A stretch of DNA of 64,000 nucleotides from Zoroaster sp. YZ-2022 (GCA_029582265.1 CM055828.1:5501402-5565401), one strand, 5' to 3'. Counted from the first letter of the stretch, positions 21,661-34,749 are shown. Notes: generated by a model from the sequence alone, not told the origin. Numbers and translations: made by a program.

Positions 21661-21921
21661 TGGGAAAACAAACTGTGACAGATAGTCAGTCGTTTCATGC
21701 CACGCGATGAAAACCACGCGATGGGACAACATGGGTCGGGATAGACTATAATTATTTATTAATATAAAACGCCCAAACAGTGCTAGCCATTTTATTGTTG
21801 ACAGGTATTTCTCTTAAAAGGCCTGCAAAATGGAATGCGCAAAAATAATAACAGCGACAATGGCTTCTAGGGGGAACATTTAATAATTTACTGATTTAGA
21901 TTAGAGCAGACTTTCAACAGG

Positions 21922-22083
21922 GCATGGAATCGGTGTTCTAGTTTAAGAAGAACACGGTGATGAACACAGTGACTGAAAATTACTGATTCATTTATGCAGC
22001 AGCAACGGTAATGTGACCCAATCACGCGGGGTATTATTTTCAGTCATTGAGTTAATCTAAAACTAGCACTCCGATTCCATGTA
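21922..22083. mobile_element. Short imperfect inverted-repeat element
   Basis: CATGGAATCGGTGTTCTAG at the left and CTAGCACTCCGATTCCATG at the right are near-complements about 120 bp apart. Likely a small MITE. Confidence 0.6.
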
Positions 22084-22089
22084 TGCTGA

Positions 22090-24223
22090 TCGTGACGATA
22101 GTGTGCCTTTAAATATATTTATATAAAGGTCTGGTTGTCATATGAATACACAAAAAGAAACACTAAAAAGTATACGGGTGTTTTAACATCAGAAATGCAT
22201 CGATTTATTTTAATCACATTATTAAACATTCGTTCATTTCTCACTCAGAAATGAGTGAACGTGGAGTAATTTCAGAATAAACTTGCTTCGCCAACACCTA
22301 GCCACAACGTCAGACTAGAAAGTAAGTCATTAACATGCGCAGATACAAGAAAACTCCAATGTACATTTTGGCATAATGTGAGTTATTGATAAAATATTGA
22401 TATCATAAAGTAATTGATTATTTACAGCACTGAGATTGAATATGTACATACAATTGGCACAATTTAAATAGATAGGCATATTTAATTTGGTTTTTTTAAA
22501 AGAACCTTTGTAAATTTAGAAAACATGAACGTAAAACATACATTCGTTACCTTACCGCCTCTGTTCAACCTTGGAAATTTCGAGAAGAAAATCACCAAAT
22601 TATCACACAATTTTAGCTAAAATTTAACGGTGTACAGTTTATGATGGTATCCAATATTCATGTCCACGATCTTGCATTTTTGTACAATTTATCAATTCAA
22701 CAACAACATTTGTAATGCAGATCAAAATTTCACGCATTCTACATTGACCTGTGTGATCATCATTGTAAATGAACTTGGATGTACTTTTATCAACACATTG
22801 TGTGGCTCGACTGAGCGGTACATTTCACAGGTTTTTTAATCATATTTTACCTGGTTTTAATTAAGTAAAACTGCATTTAATTGCCTTAAACAAATGCTGT
22901 ACACAGTGGCTTTAACTGTTCAACAAAATTCAGCAGATTATGCATGTGTGTGTGTTGAGTACAGGCTTAATGGAAATTTTGAAATAAGCCTATGGCAAAT
23001 GTGTTCACAATACAACCACACACATTGTAATGCATTCAATGTTAAACACTGGTATATATCATCCCTGGTTCGATTCGCCTCACGTAATGATAACATCAAA
23101 CGATCTGAGATACAGTGATTCATCGGTTACACATGAATTATTCCTATTACGGCAAAACATTGTCCTCTCATAAAGTATACGTTTGTGTTTTGAAGATAAG
23201 AATGTAATCTGTAATCAATAAGATGAACATGCTTAATTTTAAAAAAAAACACTAATTTGATAATTTGTTAACACTTAAATACTGAAGTGCTTATTATATG
23301 AGATGGTACCGTTAAAACAAGCGGTGTTAAATTTATTCTTCCAAAGTGTTCCATATTGGGTGAGTTGACCAATATGAATACTCCTGGTGTATTTTCAAAC
23401 ACCCCGAGTTTTATAATGAGATTGAACCCTGCAAAAACTGGGGTTTTAAAAGAACACCTGTGGTATATAAACTGTACTCTCTCTCTCGATCGTTGCTGGT
23501 GTATTTACAACATACCCATTTCGTTCAGTGTATTAAATATCATATAAGCTACCGGTAGTCATCCCATTGGTATATTGCAGGTGTCAAACCTTTTATTTCA
23601 GTCAATTATTCGATACTGAGTGATTTCATTAATTGAAACAGTTCATTAACGACTGTACACTTTCTCGACATCTCAGGGAGATGCGTAAATTACATTACTA
23701 AGAGCATAAGTCTTTATAAATCCACCGATACCTGGAATATCTCGCGCGACATGCATGTCAAATATCACCAAAATGTGTGTTATGTGTTTCTTGAACCACT
23801 GGTGAATCTACGGGGTCAAAACAATGGCACATCCGGGATCTCATCTTGGAGAGGGTTCATATTCCTATCACTCGCCCATCAGCGGATCCGGGGAACATAA
23901 GCGGCGTACGCCCCTGCCCAATTATTCTGGGGCCACCAATCTCAAGCTTATTAGGCCTACATTCAATGTGAAATGTCTTAAATAATTCATATTTTTGAAA
24001 AAGCCTGGGCCCTATTACTTCATGGCAAGGAAACTAAAGGATTATGCATACTCACCTCCGGCAAGAAGATTTTGAGTTTGCCTTCGTTCAGCGTATTTAA
24101 ATCGTTTACATTTTGAAGATTAATTTTAAGCATTAATATGTACATAGTCTTTCAGATGGGTAAATTAATAAATACATGCTGATTATTATCATAAACATTA
24201 CAGTATAATACAAAATATATATT
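22090..24223. other. AT-rich intergenic DNA downstream of the ASCL-type gene
   Basis: No exon seen. It may include the ASCL 3'UTR. 23340-23540 shows repeat-like text shared weakly with 33950-34020 and 62700-62800. 23880-23935 carries a GGCGGATCCGGG-type repeat fragment. Confidence 0.5.
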
Positions 24224-24727
24224 TTATTTTTCTCCTTCTTCCGAATCGTCAAACGACCCTCGGTCCGTCTCCGAGTCGCAGTTATTCTCCTTGTGTTCCT
24301 CCGTGTGAAGCACGCCTTGGAGCTGTTTGATGTACCGTATCGCCGTCCGTAGCGTCTCTACTTTGCTCAACCGTTTCTCAGGGTTTTCCGTCGGTAGGTG
24401 TTCTCGGAGCCGCGCGTAGCCCTCGTTGACGTTCCGTACTCGCTCCCGCTCTCGCTCGTTCCTCCGCCGGATGAACGACGGCTCGAGATCGTAGAAGCCG
24501 AACGGGCTGGGCATGGGGACATAGCTGCTGTAGTGCCCCATGAACGAGCCGGTGTACCGGGGGTCGAGATAGTTCGGTATGGGCAGGTTGACGTCTGTGT
24601 TGTTACCGTGTTCACGGAGTGGGTACATACCGCCGGCAGTCGGGCAGTCGCTCATGGGAATGCCGAGTTGTACGCAGGTCGGTGTGGAGTAGATAGCCGA
24701 CTCCGAGTGTGGCTCTTCCATCATCAT
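24224..24727 (-). CDS. Achaete-scute family bHLH transcription factor (ASCL3/4/5 type)
   Basis: A 167-residue nuclear DNA-binding protein in one coding exon. The bHLH lies at about 87-140: basic region RRRNERERERVRNV (87-100), helix 1 with NEGYARLREHLP (101-112), a short loop PTENPEK, helix 2 RLSKVETLRTAIRYIKQLQ (119-137). The RNERERxRVxxVNEGYxxLRxHLP pattern followed directly by RLSKVETLR is that of the vertebrate ASCL3/4/5 branch, not of ASCL1/2 (which have NxxFxxLRxHVP). The N-terminus has Tyr/Pro-rich text (YSSYVPMPSPFGFYD), the C-terminus is acidic. It would act as an E-protein heterodimer on CANNTG sites; a role in neural or gland cell fate is likely by family only. The start is at MMMEEP; the third Met could also serve. 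It lies upstream of PAH, same strand. Confidence 0.93.
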   Translation of the reverse strand: MMMEEPHSESAIYSTPTCVQLGIPMSDCPTAGGMYPLREHGNNTDVNLPIPNYLDPRYTGSFMGHYSSYVPMPSPFGFYDLEPSFIRRRNERERERVRNVNEGYARLREHLPTENPEKRLSKVETLRTAIRYIKQLQGVLHTEEHKENNCDSETDRGSFDDSEEGEK

Positions 24728-25097
24728 GAGGCTGGATGGTTCAAAAAGTCCTTCTTCAATTTAAAACAAAATATATCCTTCTCAAAGTCTCTCCAGAAGG
24801 TGTCTCACGAGTTCAAACGATTACGGTATCAGATCGCTTCCGCTAGTTGTGGTAAATATACTTCAGCTTGCTTCAGAACTTCTGAATGACGTTCACGTTG
24901 AAATTAATTTTCTGCCTTTCTCTTCTTGGCTGGCCGGTAAATTCAGTACTTTGCTTACGTGAAACAGGTCATGCCAATTTCTGGCTAAGTTGGCTGCTTA
25001 TTCTTCTAAAACTTGGTGAAATGGCTTTGAAGATATTTATGTGTAGCCGCACACTCCAGATCCACTGATCAGTTTGGCAATGAAGTGTTGTTGAAAT
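24728..25097 (-). other. Predicted 5'UTR of the ASCL-type gene, second exon
   Basis: Directly upstream of the ATG; a strong acceptor (tttttattttctgcag, plus-strand 25098-25113) marks its probable upstream edge. No upstream in-frame start was preferred over MMMEEP. Confidence 0.45.
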
Positions 25098-28000
25098 CTG
25101 CAGAAAATAAAAATAAAAATTTAAATATGAGTTTAAAACAAATTCTTCAAGAAGTATATGGCATGCCATGAGTAAGTCATGTCGAATTATGCTTTTCGTC
25201 TTTCGTCTTTAATGCTTGACAGTGCGGCTTCACTGAAGCGTAAGTACCTCGTCAGCTGTCAATTTTAATGTGTACTTTTGGGGTGTCATAAACCAGGTAA
25301 GTATCGGTGACTGCCAAGGACATTGGTGACAGATCATTCCCTAGGAATATGGAGTTCAGCGCATGATATGAACTTGCAACAATTCCAAATCTTTTCTTTC
25401 TTGTTGCAAAGAGGACATGCGGACTTTATTCTATTTTTTGACCCGGACTTCTTTAATACAACGATTTAGTCAGATATGACATTAATATATGAATATGTAC
25501 TGGAACCATATTTTACAACTAATTAGAGAATGGCTGTACCGTAAACATTCCGAGATTATACCATGGAAAAAAAGCTTCAAATCCTAATATTGCTGGAATT
25601 CATCTTTATTTTAAATTGTCAATACTGATGATACTTTTCACACCCAATAGTCAAAATTAAACTTCATTTTTTACCGTCATTTGGGCATACGGAGGTAACT
25701 GGCACATTAAATATGAATTGGTCATTGGAAGTCCTTTTTATGCCAAAAAAGCAACTGAATATTAACGGTGAAAGATTAAGCACCGCAGGGCATATACATT
25801 CTTGAAAAAATGTTCGGCGGTCCGTGTCATTGGCCTTGTTTCACCAACAAAAATACTGTATTCTCCCGATGATAGGTAATAATAGACGACGGCACGCTGT
25901 GCGGGCAATTGTAGGGCCAAGGGAACTCTTATAAGAGATTTTTTTTTTGGGTCGGCCCTGCCGAATTTAGACACAGGACACTCGCTTGAGTAAGAGAGAA
26001 AATAAGACGGAGCTGTCTTTTCAAATTGATGCATTATGCACCAATTTTTGTTCGAAGTTCAATTCTTCCTGGGTCAATTAAACTTTTAGCGAAAGGTCAT
26101 CGAGAAGTAAAACCAACATGTAAAAAGGTCTTCAACCTTTCACTTCGCTCACTGTTTTTCTCTAAATCTATTTTCAAACTGTGAAACAGTAGGGAACAGT
26201 GAATCAGTTTGTTTAAAGTGTGACTTGAAAAAAAATAGTTGTATTCTCGGAGCTTAAAACAATTTGAAACCTTTTTAAGATAACAGTCGGTGTAGTTCTG
26301 GGAATAAATCCCGTAACTGGTGATGTTGTACGATTGGGTGCCTGGGCTTTACGTATCCTACAACAGTCTCGAACAGTTTGTTGTAATAAAGGTGATGCAC
26401 TGTAATTGTATAATTTTAATGTGGAACTTACTTGGTCTATAATCTGATTGATGATGGTATCAATAATTTCTAGATATGATTTTGTCTGAGGTACTTTCAC
26501 TTAACAAAAAAGTTTTCCTCCGTCCCCCCCCCCCCACACCGTTTGCCATTCTGGATTCTCCCCTGAAAACCTCAAAATTTCATTTCTGTGCCCAAATGTT
26601 GGCAGATGTGCACATCAACATCCCTTCCATTTATTGTTTTTCATCCGAATTGTTGCTCTTCCAACTCGTATGCTATCTACACCCTGAGCTGAGACTCTTA
26701 GTCGTTATAACCATAGAGCAAGGACCCACCCAGCAATGGTAATATCATGAACCATGCGTGGCGGTTAGAGCAGACCGGGGAGAGAGAGAGACGGTACGCT
26801 GTCATTTTGACCAGAACTTGTCCCGTGCTTATATAGCTCAGACCAGACAAATTCCCGTTCTTCATTATAAAAATATCAGGGGGAGACTTTGTGCGGTGAG
26901 CTGCCTTCACAAATAATTCGTGTAGTTTTGAACGAAACTGATTGCGTTGGGCTCGAGCAGTAACGGGGGGGACTTATTGATTAATGCGGGGTGAAACCAT
27001 CAGGCCCTGCAGGTGGTTTTGTATACGAGGGCCGATGCCTCCGCTCTTCCGGCGGATCCGTGTTGGGGGAAACTGGGACCCAATTACCCGCTGCATTTCG
27101 CATCCGTCTAATTAATCGTGTGATCACTCACAACAAACGGAAGGATAATGACCGGGGAAGCCATTGCTAATATACGTACAAGCGGCAAACATTTTTTTTA
27201 ACCTATAGCTAATAATGTGTAAAAGAAAATGTGTAATGAATCGTGGCTAAACCATGTGACTTAATCCATGAAAAATACCAAGAGATATGATCAGTAAATG
27301 GAACTTTTCAGTGGAAATAATTATTAATAATGAGCATTGTTCACTGTTTTTTACTTGACCCATTTATGCCCAATTGATAGTGGAAAATTTAACAAATTGT
27401 TAAAAACCAGTGGGAACTATATAGGCCTATTAATTCGTAATTCTAGCATCACTGTGACTGGGGTATTTGTTTTAATTCTAATTCTTAGAGTAATCTTTGT
27501 AATAAAAATTCAAAATAACTATATTTTCTTTTTTAACTCTGTTATCTAGTAATTTCCTCTTTTGAGTTAAATTCTAACCCTCGATAAGTGTGGTCACAGC
27601 TACTTAAAAGTTTCTAAATTATAACTAGTTTTAACATAGGCCTAAACCAACAAATATATTGATAAATAAGAGAACACACACAGGTTAAAAACTAAAAAAT
27701 CATATGTAGGCCTACATATGGGTCCAACCGATTTCATTGGTTTAGTCAAGACATTGGTCTGACCAATTTATTCGTTAATCCGACTAATAGCTTGGCTAAA
27801 ATCGATTTAAGTTAATCGATTTGACATTAATGATGGGTTTTAACAATCTGTTTAACAGTGTGTAAAATTATACTCAATTCCTGAAGCTTCCACAATACAA
27901 TATCTTGTCCACCATTACAGCCCTAATGTTATTCCCATTAATTAAAATGTATTCATATAATAAGACAGATGATTGAAAACCAAGCTGAATTCTCACGAAT

Positions 28001-28529
28001 GAATATCAATAATTTGAGGTGTTCTGGACATAAATGATATACAGTTTTCACTGTCTGTCCAATTTAATGACACCGGTGACGTGCTCTTTTCACGTCTGAA
28101 GCCGGTGATTTTTAAATTTTACCCCTGATTTAACTGTGATCAAACCTCGTGCAAAACTGCATATTATACAATAAATGACCTGTGAAAATGCCAGCATTTG
28201 AATTAATGTATTTTCAATCAAGTAACATAATCGCGAAAGACTTAGGCCTATTTCCGCATTGATATTAAAATAACACATTGCCAATTTCCGAATATTTCCA
28301 ATTATTTTCATTGATCACTTATCTTTCTTTTAAAACTTATTATCTTCTAAGATGTTCACTGACATTCAAATATTGCATCAATTCCTTCAAATTTCTTTGA
28401 ATTTTACATATAAAATATCAGAAAATGGGCGTGTAATGTATTATCGCTGCACAAAACTGCACAATTTGTCCAAGAAGATTAACTATAAATGATCTCGATC
28501 AAACTAAACTCAATAAGAAGTTGTCTTAC
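25098..28529 (-). other. Probable 5'UTR intron of the ASCL-type gene
   Basis: Bounded by a donor ACAAG|GTAAGAC at 28530/28529 and the acceptor at 25098. The interior has no gene; 26935-27175 is a GC-richer unique block. Splicing is inferred from site quality only. Confidence 0.4.
26935..27175. promoter_or_regulatory. Candidate regulatory block in the ASCL-type gene intron
   Basis: A GC-richer unique block among AT-rich DNA, with an E-box-like GCAGGTGG and homeodomain-type TAATTA/ATTAAT sites. No coding frame. Candidate only; conservation was not tested. Confidence 0.22.
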
Positions 28530-28900
28530 CTTGTATAATGTGTGGTTCTCGCAGTCCTTTTCTTCTGATAATATTCAGCACCGAATCTGAACTCTGAAGA
28601 AAGTTAATATCTCCCCAAACAAAACTGAACCGTCAATTAGCATGTGTTCACGCTCCGTGTGTGGCAGAAGGGCCCGCAGCCCTGGCAGGGAATAGGATAC
28701 AGCTATAGTCACTTCCACCAAAGTCTTCACGAGCAAAAGTTATCTTTTTCCTTTCTTCTTTTTCGGCTGCTGTGTTGCACTGCCTCTTCCGTAAACCGCA
28801 CGTTGATGTTAAGTCCAGTTTAACAATAGCTCTCTTGCAATCCACCCAGTGTACTTTTGTTTCATATATCAAGTAGAGATTTCCGACTTCACGAGAGAGA
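28530..28900 (-). other. Candidate first (5'UTR) exon of the ASCL-type gene
   Basis: Ends in a good donor. The sequence is moderately GC-rich and unique. The transcription start is unknown; 28900 is a nominal limit. Confidence 0.35.
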
Positions 28901-29131
28901 GCAATCCGGTCGGAGATTGTTTTTATTAACCAACGACCATCTCATGAGGATGTGAGCTGGATGTGTGAGGCCGTAATGCGTAGTGTCAGAAATGAAATTC
29001 AGGTCGCCGGGGGGACAAAGCAGGTAAGACTCTGCTCCGTACTCGCGGTCTTTTTATTCCCTGCTGGACTTAGAATTCCCGCCCTCCGGTGATGACGTAA
29101 ATGTTGCAGACGACATCCATCAACCGAGTTG

Positions 29132-29169
29132 TAAAAAAAACACACACAAAAAAAAAAAAAAAAAAAAAA
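29132..29169 (+). repeat. A-rich tract
   Basis: 'aaaaaaaacacacacaaaa' followed by about 20 A. It could be the tail of a retroposed copy, but no body is recognised. Confidence 0.8.
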
Positions 29170-29559
29170 GCAAAAAGCTGTTTAAAAATGCTGACGATCA
29201 GGCATGCGCAGTTGTCTTGTAGAGTTGTATCAAAACTACACATGTGCTGTCTCGGATGAGGTTTAAACTGTGGTTGTCAGGGTGATTAAAATTTACCTCA
29301 TGCGTGCACAGTGATGATGGTCTCAACCGCAAACTGTTGCAGACGGCAATTCAACTGTTGTCATCAATTGTTGGGAAGAAGAGAAAGATGACTCACGTGT
29401 TTCCAGAGTTTGTGTTTTAAGGTGAAAAGGCGACATTTATAATTGCTTTACAGATCGGGGGATATATACGCATGCGCGAGGACAACTTAAATTTGCGTAT
29501 TAAGCAGAACTTGGTGTTGATTTAAAAACAAGTACCCCAAGTGAGCCGCTCCCGTTGAG

Positions 29560-29800
29560 AAGGGGAACAAACTACCAACGCTTTGGGCGATCCGGGGTGA
29601 CACAAAATTTGCCTTGCATCCCTCTGGGGGACTTCACGCTGCATCGAATGAAGATCAGCGTTTTCATTTCTTTATCCTGGCTCGACTCAAGTTAACGCCG
29701 AAATTAGCCGGGCGATAATGAAACAAATTGGCCGGCTCGCGCTAATAAGACTTGGCGGTGACAGGCCAGTATCCAATCGCACTGCACGGTACTGGGGCTA
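29560..29800. promoter_or_regulatory. Candidate regulatory block
   Basis: Unique, CpG-bearing, includes 'gcgctaataagacttggcgg' and GATA/TAAT-type words. No open frame. Unproven. Confidence 0.2.
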
Positions 29801-32569
29801 ATTCACTGTGCCTTGGAACCCGGGAGAGAAACGCTGTGTGACAACCACCCGGGGAGATGCGGCGATGGCTGACAGGGAAACGACGGCACAACTAAGCAAG
29901 CAGGGACTCGGCCGTTGGGCCCCAGGAACGAATATCAGTGTACGGCAACAAAAACAACAGTTAGCAGTATCGAATGTTGACGCTTGAGAATTATCTCGGG
30001 CGACCACCTTTAAGTCCTTTAAAATGACACTAAAAAATATATTTTAATATCTGCCGAGTCGTTCGAGCTTTGATATTTGCTCTTTTGGTTTGAGTTTTTC
30101 AAATCTCATGCGTATATTTACGATTTTGGTTTTCTTGTAAACATTTAGAATCATACTCTTTTTGTGGGATTTGGTTTAGTTAATTAAATATGTTATAATA
30201 AGCCAAAAATAATAAAATATGGTAAACTCAATGGTGGACAACGCGTTATTCAAATAATACACAGTTTGACGGTGCAGGAGAGTTAAATGGGAATACTATA
30301 CTATTACAAGGTAACATCTGAACTCATCCATTTCACGAGGCGAAGTCGAGGGAAATAGATCATTTCAGATGTTTATCGACAGATATATTTTCACATTTTA
30401 CAAAATAAAGACACTCGATATTTATGTTATATAACTCACACATATAGGTTCTTTGTCATTTGGTTTAAAAGAGACACAAACGCGCGTTAATATATTCACA
30501 TAATAATTGGCCATTCCACATAGAACAGTACATCTAACTGACGACACGTGATGGGTGTTCCACCAATCAAATGACCAAGATCCTTGGGTGAATTATAAAT
30601 AGATGTTATACTTGAATAACATTATGCGGCCGGTAAACTCATATAATTGTATTATCCCTGCAATAACCCAAAATGTTCTTACATTCACCAATAGAGGGCA
30701 GTGTCATTTCCCAATTCAGTCAACAATATTTGAACATAAGATGGATTTTTATCGCTAAAGTTAGCGCATAAACCCTAAATATTAATAATTTAGTTGAATT
30801 ACTCTTTAACTGAACACCAAATGGTTTCATGTGAAAATGTGGGGAAAATAATTTGTATTCGTTCGATTTAGAAGAAAACATCCTTGGATGTTTTACTTAA
30901 AAAACTGTGTTATTCTTATATAGTTAAACACACTTCTACCCTATATCTGTCACTTCTTAATTTTTAAAATTTCATTTAATGTGTGTGCAGCTAGCAATAA
31001 ATCAAACACCGTTTTGCTCCTGGCTGTCAATATTAAGCAAGAATTTGTGGGTCCTCCAGAGGCCCAGCGAATTCTCCTTGGAGGATTTTCTTTTTGGCGG
31101 GCTTTTGTTTTGCGCGAGTGTCGTCTGCTGACAATCATTTCTGCACTGTCGCGCTACTGGCTCTATTCGTTCATAATACAGTAAGCCAGTACGTTTATCC
31201 GGAGCCTGAAGTGCTGGACACTCATAAGCCGATGTGGAAGCTCTTCAGAGAGACCTGAATTGCTTCAAGTCTTTGATACTCGTTCTGAAATTAATTGAAA
31301 GCCGCGTGGTTTTGGATAGTCGGTTTGGTTGAGATGCAGAGGAGGGGGGTGGTAGTTGCTCACTGCGGTGTACTATGATTGACGGATCATTGGTAAACGA
31401 CGACTGGTGCGCTATTGAGTGCACCCTTGCTGCAGTAACTGGCAAAACATACACTGGGACAATGGACGCAGGCTTGAGTCGCACGCCAAAAGCGGTTAAC
31501 TAAATACCACGATTGTTTCACCGTTTTGTGGACAAAATTAATATCTTCCAAGACTTGTCGTGTCAATGGGATTTGTTGTGATATTGGTCAGTTCATTGAA
31601 TAAGCTGGATGGATTGAGCATATTTGATTGTGCATTCTTCTCTATGATATATCCCCTGCACCGTGCGTCTCTGTTGCTTCCGATGTGTTCTTTGTCTGTT
31701 TGTTTACTAATTTGTTTGTCTGTTCTACAGGCACATCAGCCTTGCGTATTGATAGGGTCAGTTTGCCGGTTAGTCCTCATTGTACGGGTTAATCTAAATT
31801 AGTTCTGCTGACCCTTGCTGTCCTTGATTATTAGAAGTATCATTTATCTTTCTGATAAATGAAACCAAGTAATTCTCAAAAGTTCAGAATTATAGCTCTG
31901 TAGCTTGTAAACCCGAATAAACGTGTAGAAAAAAGACAATATGAACCCAAACAGCATTATATTCTTGAAACCTCATGTGATCAGGAAGGGGGTTAAGCGA
32001 AAAACACAATCCACAAGTGTCGTCTTGGGTCCGAGGAAAGTACCACTACTTTTGACAGTGGAAAGACAAAGCGAGTCTAGTACTACTATGCCAGTCTGAC
32101 AGCTCCCCCTTCCCCCATGCCAACCAGACTTCATGCTAAATTATATTTCTGTTATTTTGTCAGTTTGTTTCCCCTTATTGTTCGATCTTAAATCACTGCT
32201 CCCTCTCTGTCGGTCAGTCAGTGTGTTTGTTTGTCTGGATGGATGGATGGCTGGCTGTCGGTCGGTCTAGCTAGCTGCTTGTCTGTAAGTTCAACCTGCA
32301 GGGCTTTGTGTCTGCGCACGAATATAGGTATCATGTCTTCCCTACAATCCCTTTCATTCCTTTGCCCCTAGGCTCTTTACCAGTCGTGCCGCGTCTTGGC
32401 ATATTTGGACAAGGTTCTCCGATTAATGGATCGGTCGTCTGCACTTGTTTATCCAATTGCTTTCAATAAGATCCCACTGACATCATGTAGCATTATCCAC
32501 CAAAAGAAAAGAAAAAAGACACACCGAGCCGGTTAAACTCAATCCGATTCAGCCCAGCACAGACTTAAT

Positions 32570-32840
32570 GAAAACCCCCAACCCGTGGTTTCTCATGTTC
32601 ACCGGGCGACGGTGGGAGGACAATGGCAAGGGGTCAACGTTTTTTTAGTCGCGCTAAAAATTGCTTAATTTATGACAATTACAGGGTGAAAATCCACCTT
32701 AGCTCGTGTTTAGGTGTCCGATTATAGCGTGAAACGAATACGACCCAAATACTGGCCAGCCCAATGATATACACCTTACGACCACGGAGAAGAATAAAGA
32801 CCCGATGTGTCGGTGAGATATGGCGGGGATCTTAGTCCTT
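32570..32840. promoter_or_regulatory. Candidate regulatory block
   Basis: Unique, GC-richer than its flanks, with 'gacaattacagggtgaaaat' and 'ccgattatagcg'. No open frame. Unproven. Confidence 0.2.
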
Positions 32841-33609
32841 AGACGAATCCTAAGATGGCCAGTTATTGTACACCCTGTCCCAGTCTTTTTAAAGTTTGTT
32901 TGGGGGTTCTTTCTCTCCCCCCTCCAGTCAAACCATTGGGCAAACCCGTCTCGTCATTGTGCCGACACAATGGCGCACGTGCTCCAGTGAGTAGTGTAAA
33001 GTTTATCAAGGGCGCACGACGGCCAATTGTCCGTGCTCGTGCCTCACTTTATCTCCCCGGAAAGCGCTCAAAGACCCGTGACATCACGGGCACTTTTCAG
33101 CAAAGGCAAACAATATTGCCCAGGTTCCTGAAATGAAATAAATGGGTATTTTTGCTCACATGGAAGACGCGTGACACAATATGGTCTATCGTGGTTGAAT
33201 GTGAGAACATTCTTTTGAGGGAGAATGATCTATTTCGTCGGTTAAATAATCATGTTTTCAGGACATCTTTCAACCTGGGGGCAATTATGTTTGCTTTTAT
33301 GTTACAGTGACTGCACGATGGCGTAATGCGCAATATAGTTTTGTAAACAAAATTACCCATGCTGACCCGGGTGGCACACGGCGAAAGGGAGGGGCTCACA
33401 CTACTGAACCAAATTGATTAAGTGAATATCTAACTAAATATTTAAGTTTCACTTTTTGTCCATGGTTGATCATCAATCATGTAGAACACGCTCTGTCCCC
33501 CATCCCGCACATGCAAGGGTCGACATGGTAGATTTGATAGTTTATCGACAATGCCACAATGTTTTGGAGCTTCTCGTATCAGAACCATGGAACCCATGCC
33601 AGGGGAATT

Positions 33610-33932
33610 CATGTTATTCATGAGTTAGCCAGCTAATGTCTTATTCCCTGAAAGTACAAGAGGTTGTGTACAGGTACACCTGTACATACTCATTATAGTA
33701 GCCTGCATAATTGTGTATGTTTGCAGGGCAACCTTGCTTTCAAATGTCATTGAAATTCAAGTAAATTAATGGAAATAGCTACATCCATTTATTTATTCCT
33801 TATGCCAGGAATGAACTTTTCTTTGGATATATCAGATTATTGGGCCTTTTCGCTGGTGCATGCAGCATGTAAGCTACAGACTGTGATTGTGGGACTTACA
33901 GCCTCACTTTCGTATGTATCCTGAACAAGGCG
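33610..33932 (+). mobile_element. MITE of the CGCCTTATTCACGA family, copy 1
   Basis: Matches 55667-55972 along its length; the ends are diverged versions of CACCTTATTCACGA and its complement. It forms the left arm of a large inverted pair with 34066-34746. Confidence 0.8.
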
Positions 33933-34065
33933 TATAGAACTATACACTGCAAAACACTTGGTTGTTAAAACAACACCATTGGTGTTTATATTGAGCAGCT
34001 CAATTTAAACACCATGTATAGTAGAATAAAGGTTGCTACAGAGTATGTTCGTGTGCAGTGTTACA

Positions 34066-34746
34066 CGCCTTATTCACGATAAATATGAGAGTGGAGCTGT
34101 AATTCTCACAGTCACACTCTGTAGCTTAACATGCTGCATGTACCAGCGAGAAGGCCCATGCCCAATAATCTGATAGTTCCACAAAAATGTTCATTCCTGA
34201 CATATATAGATTGGTGAAATTCTTGCGTCGGGAGATAAACAATTGATTTAATTTTGCCTTACACCGACGTGTGTATAGCAGTATGCTCAGTGCTTTCCGA
34301 GTGTCTGTGAAAAAACTATACACAGGCGACTCGGGCGGGATTCGAACCCACGACCTCCTGCTTACTAGTGCAGACGTCTTAACCTTTCGACCACCGAGCA
34401 TTGCCCGATGACGATTGGCCGGCTAGAATCCCTGACATAGGGAATAAAGAAATGGATGTAGCTATATTGTCATTAATTTACTTAAAATTCAATGACATTT
34501 GAAAGGGAAGCGAGAAGGCCCAATAATCTGATGGAGTTCCAAAGAAAAGTCAATTCCTGACACAAGGAATAAATAAATGGATGTAGCTATTGCAATTAAT
34601 TTACTTAAAATTCAATGATATTTGAAAGCGAGGTTGTCCCTGCAAACAGACACAATTAGGCAGGTTACCATTATGAGCATGTATAGGTACACAACCTCTT
34701 GTATTCAGGGAATAAGACATAAGATGGTTAACTCATGAATAAGGTG
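34066..34746 (-). mobile_element. MITE of the same family, inverted, with internal duplication and a SINE
   Basis: Begins CGCCTTATTCACGA and ends ATGAATAAGGTG. Part of the body ('gcgagaaggcccaataatctgat') occurs twice (about 34147 and 34509), and a SINE sits at 34205-34430. The copy is thus longer than the 306-bp relative at 55667-55972. Confidence 0.8.
34205..34430 (-). mobile_element. tRNA-derived SINE with 9-bp target-site duplication
   Basis: Same family as 6655-7003. CCTGACATA is repeated at 34196-34204 and 34431-34439, which fixes the full-length unit at 226 bp. The minus strand carries the A box (GGTCGAAAGG) and B box (GGTTCGAATCC). Confidence 0.92.
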
Positions 34747-34749
34747 AAT

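Larger units (their letters stand above)
28901..33600. other. Gene desert upstream of the ASCL-type gene
   Basis: No exon recognised. The stretch alternates AT-rich DNA with GC-richer unique blocks (29560-29800, 30950-31200, 32570-32840). Such a landscape is usual around developmental transcription factor genes. Confidence 0.45.

Noticed and set aside
24398..24889. 163-residue plus-strand frame opposite the bHLH gene
   Set aside because: Antisense shadow of the ASCL-type coding exon.
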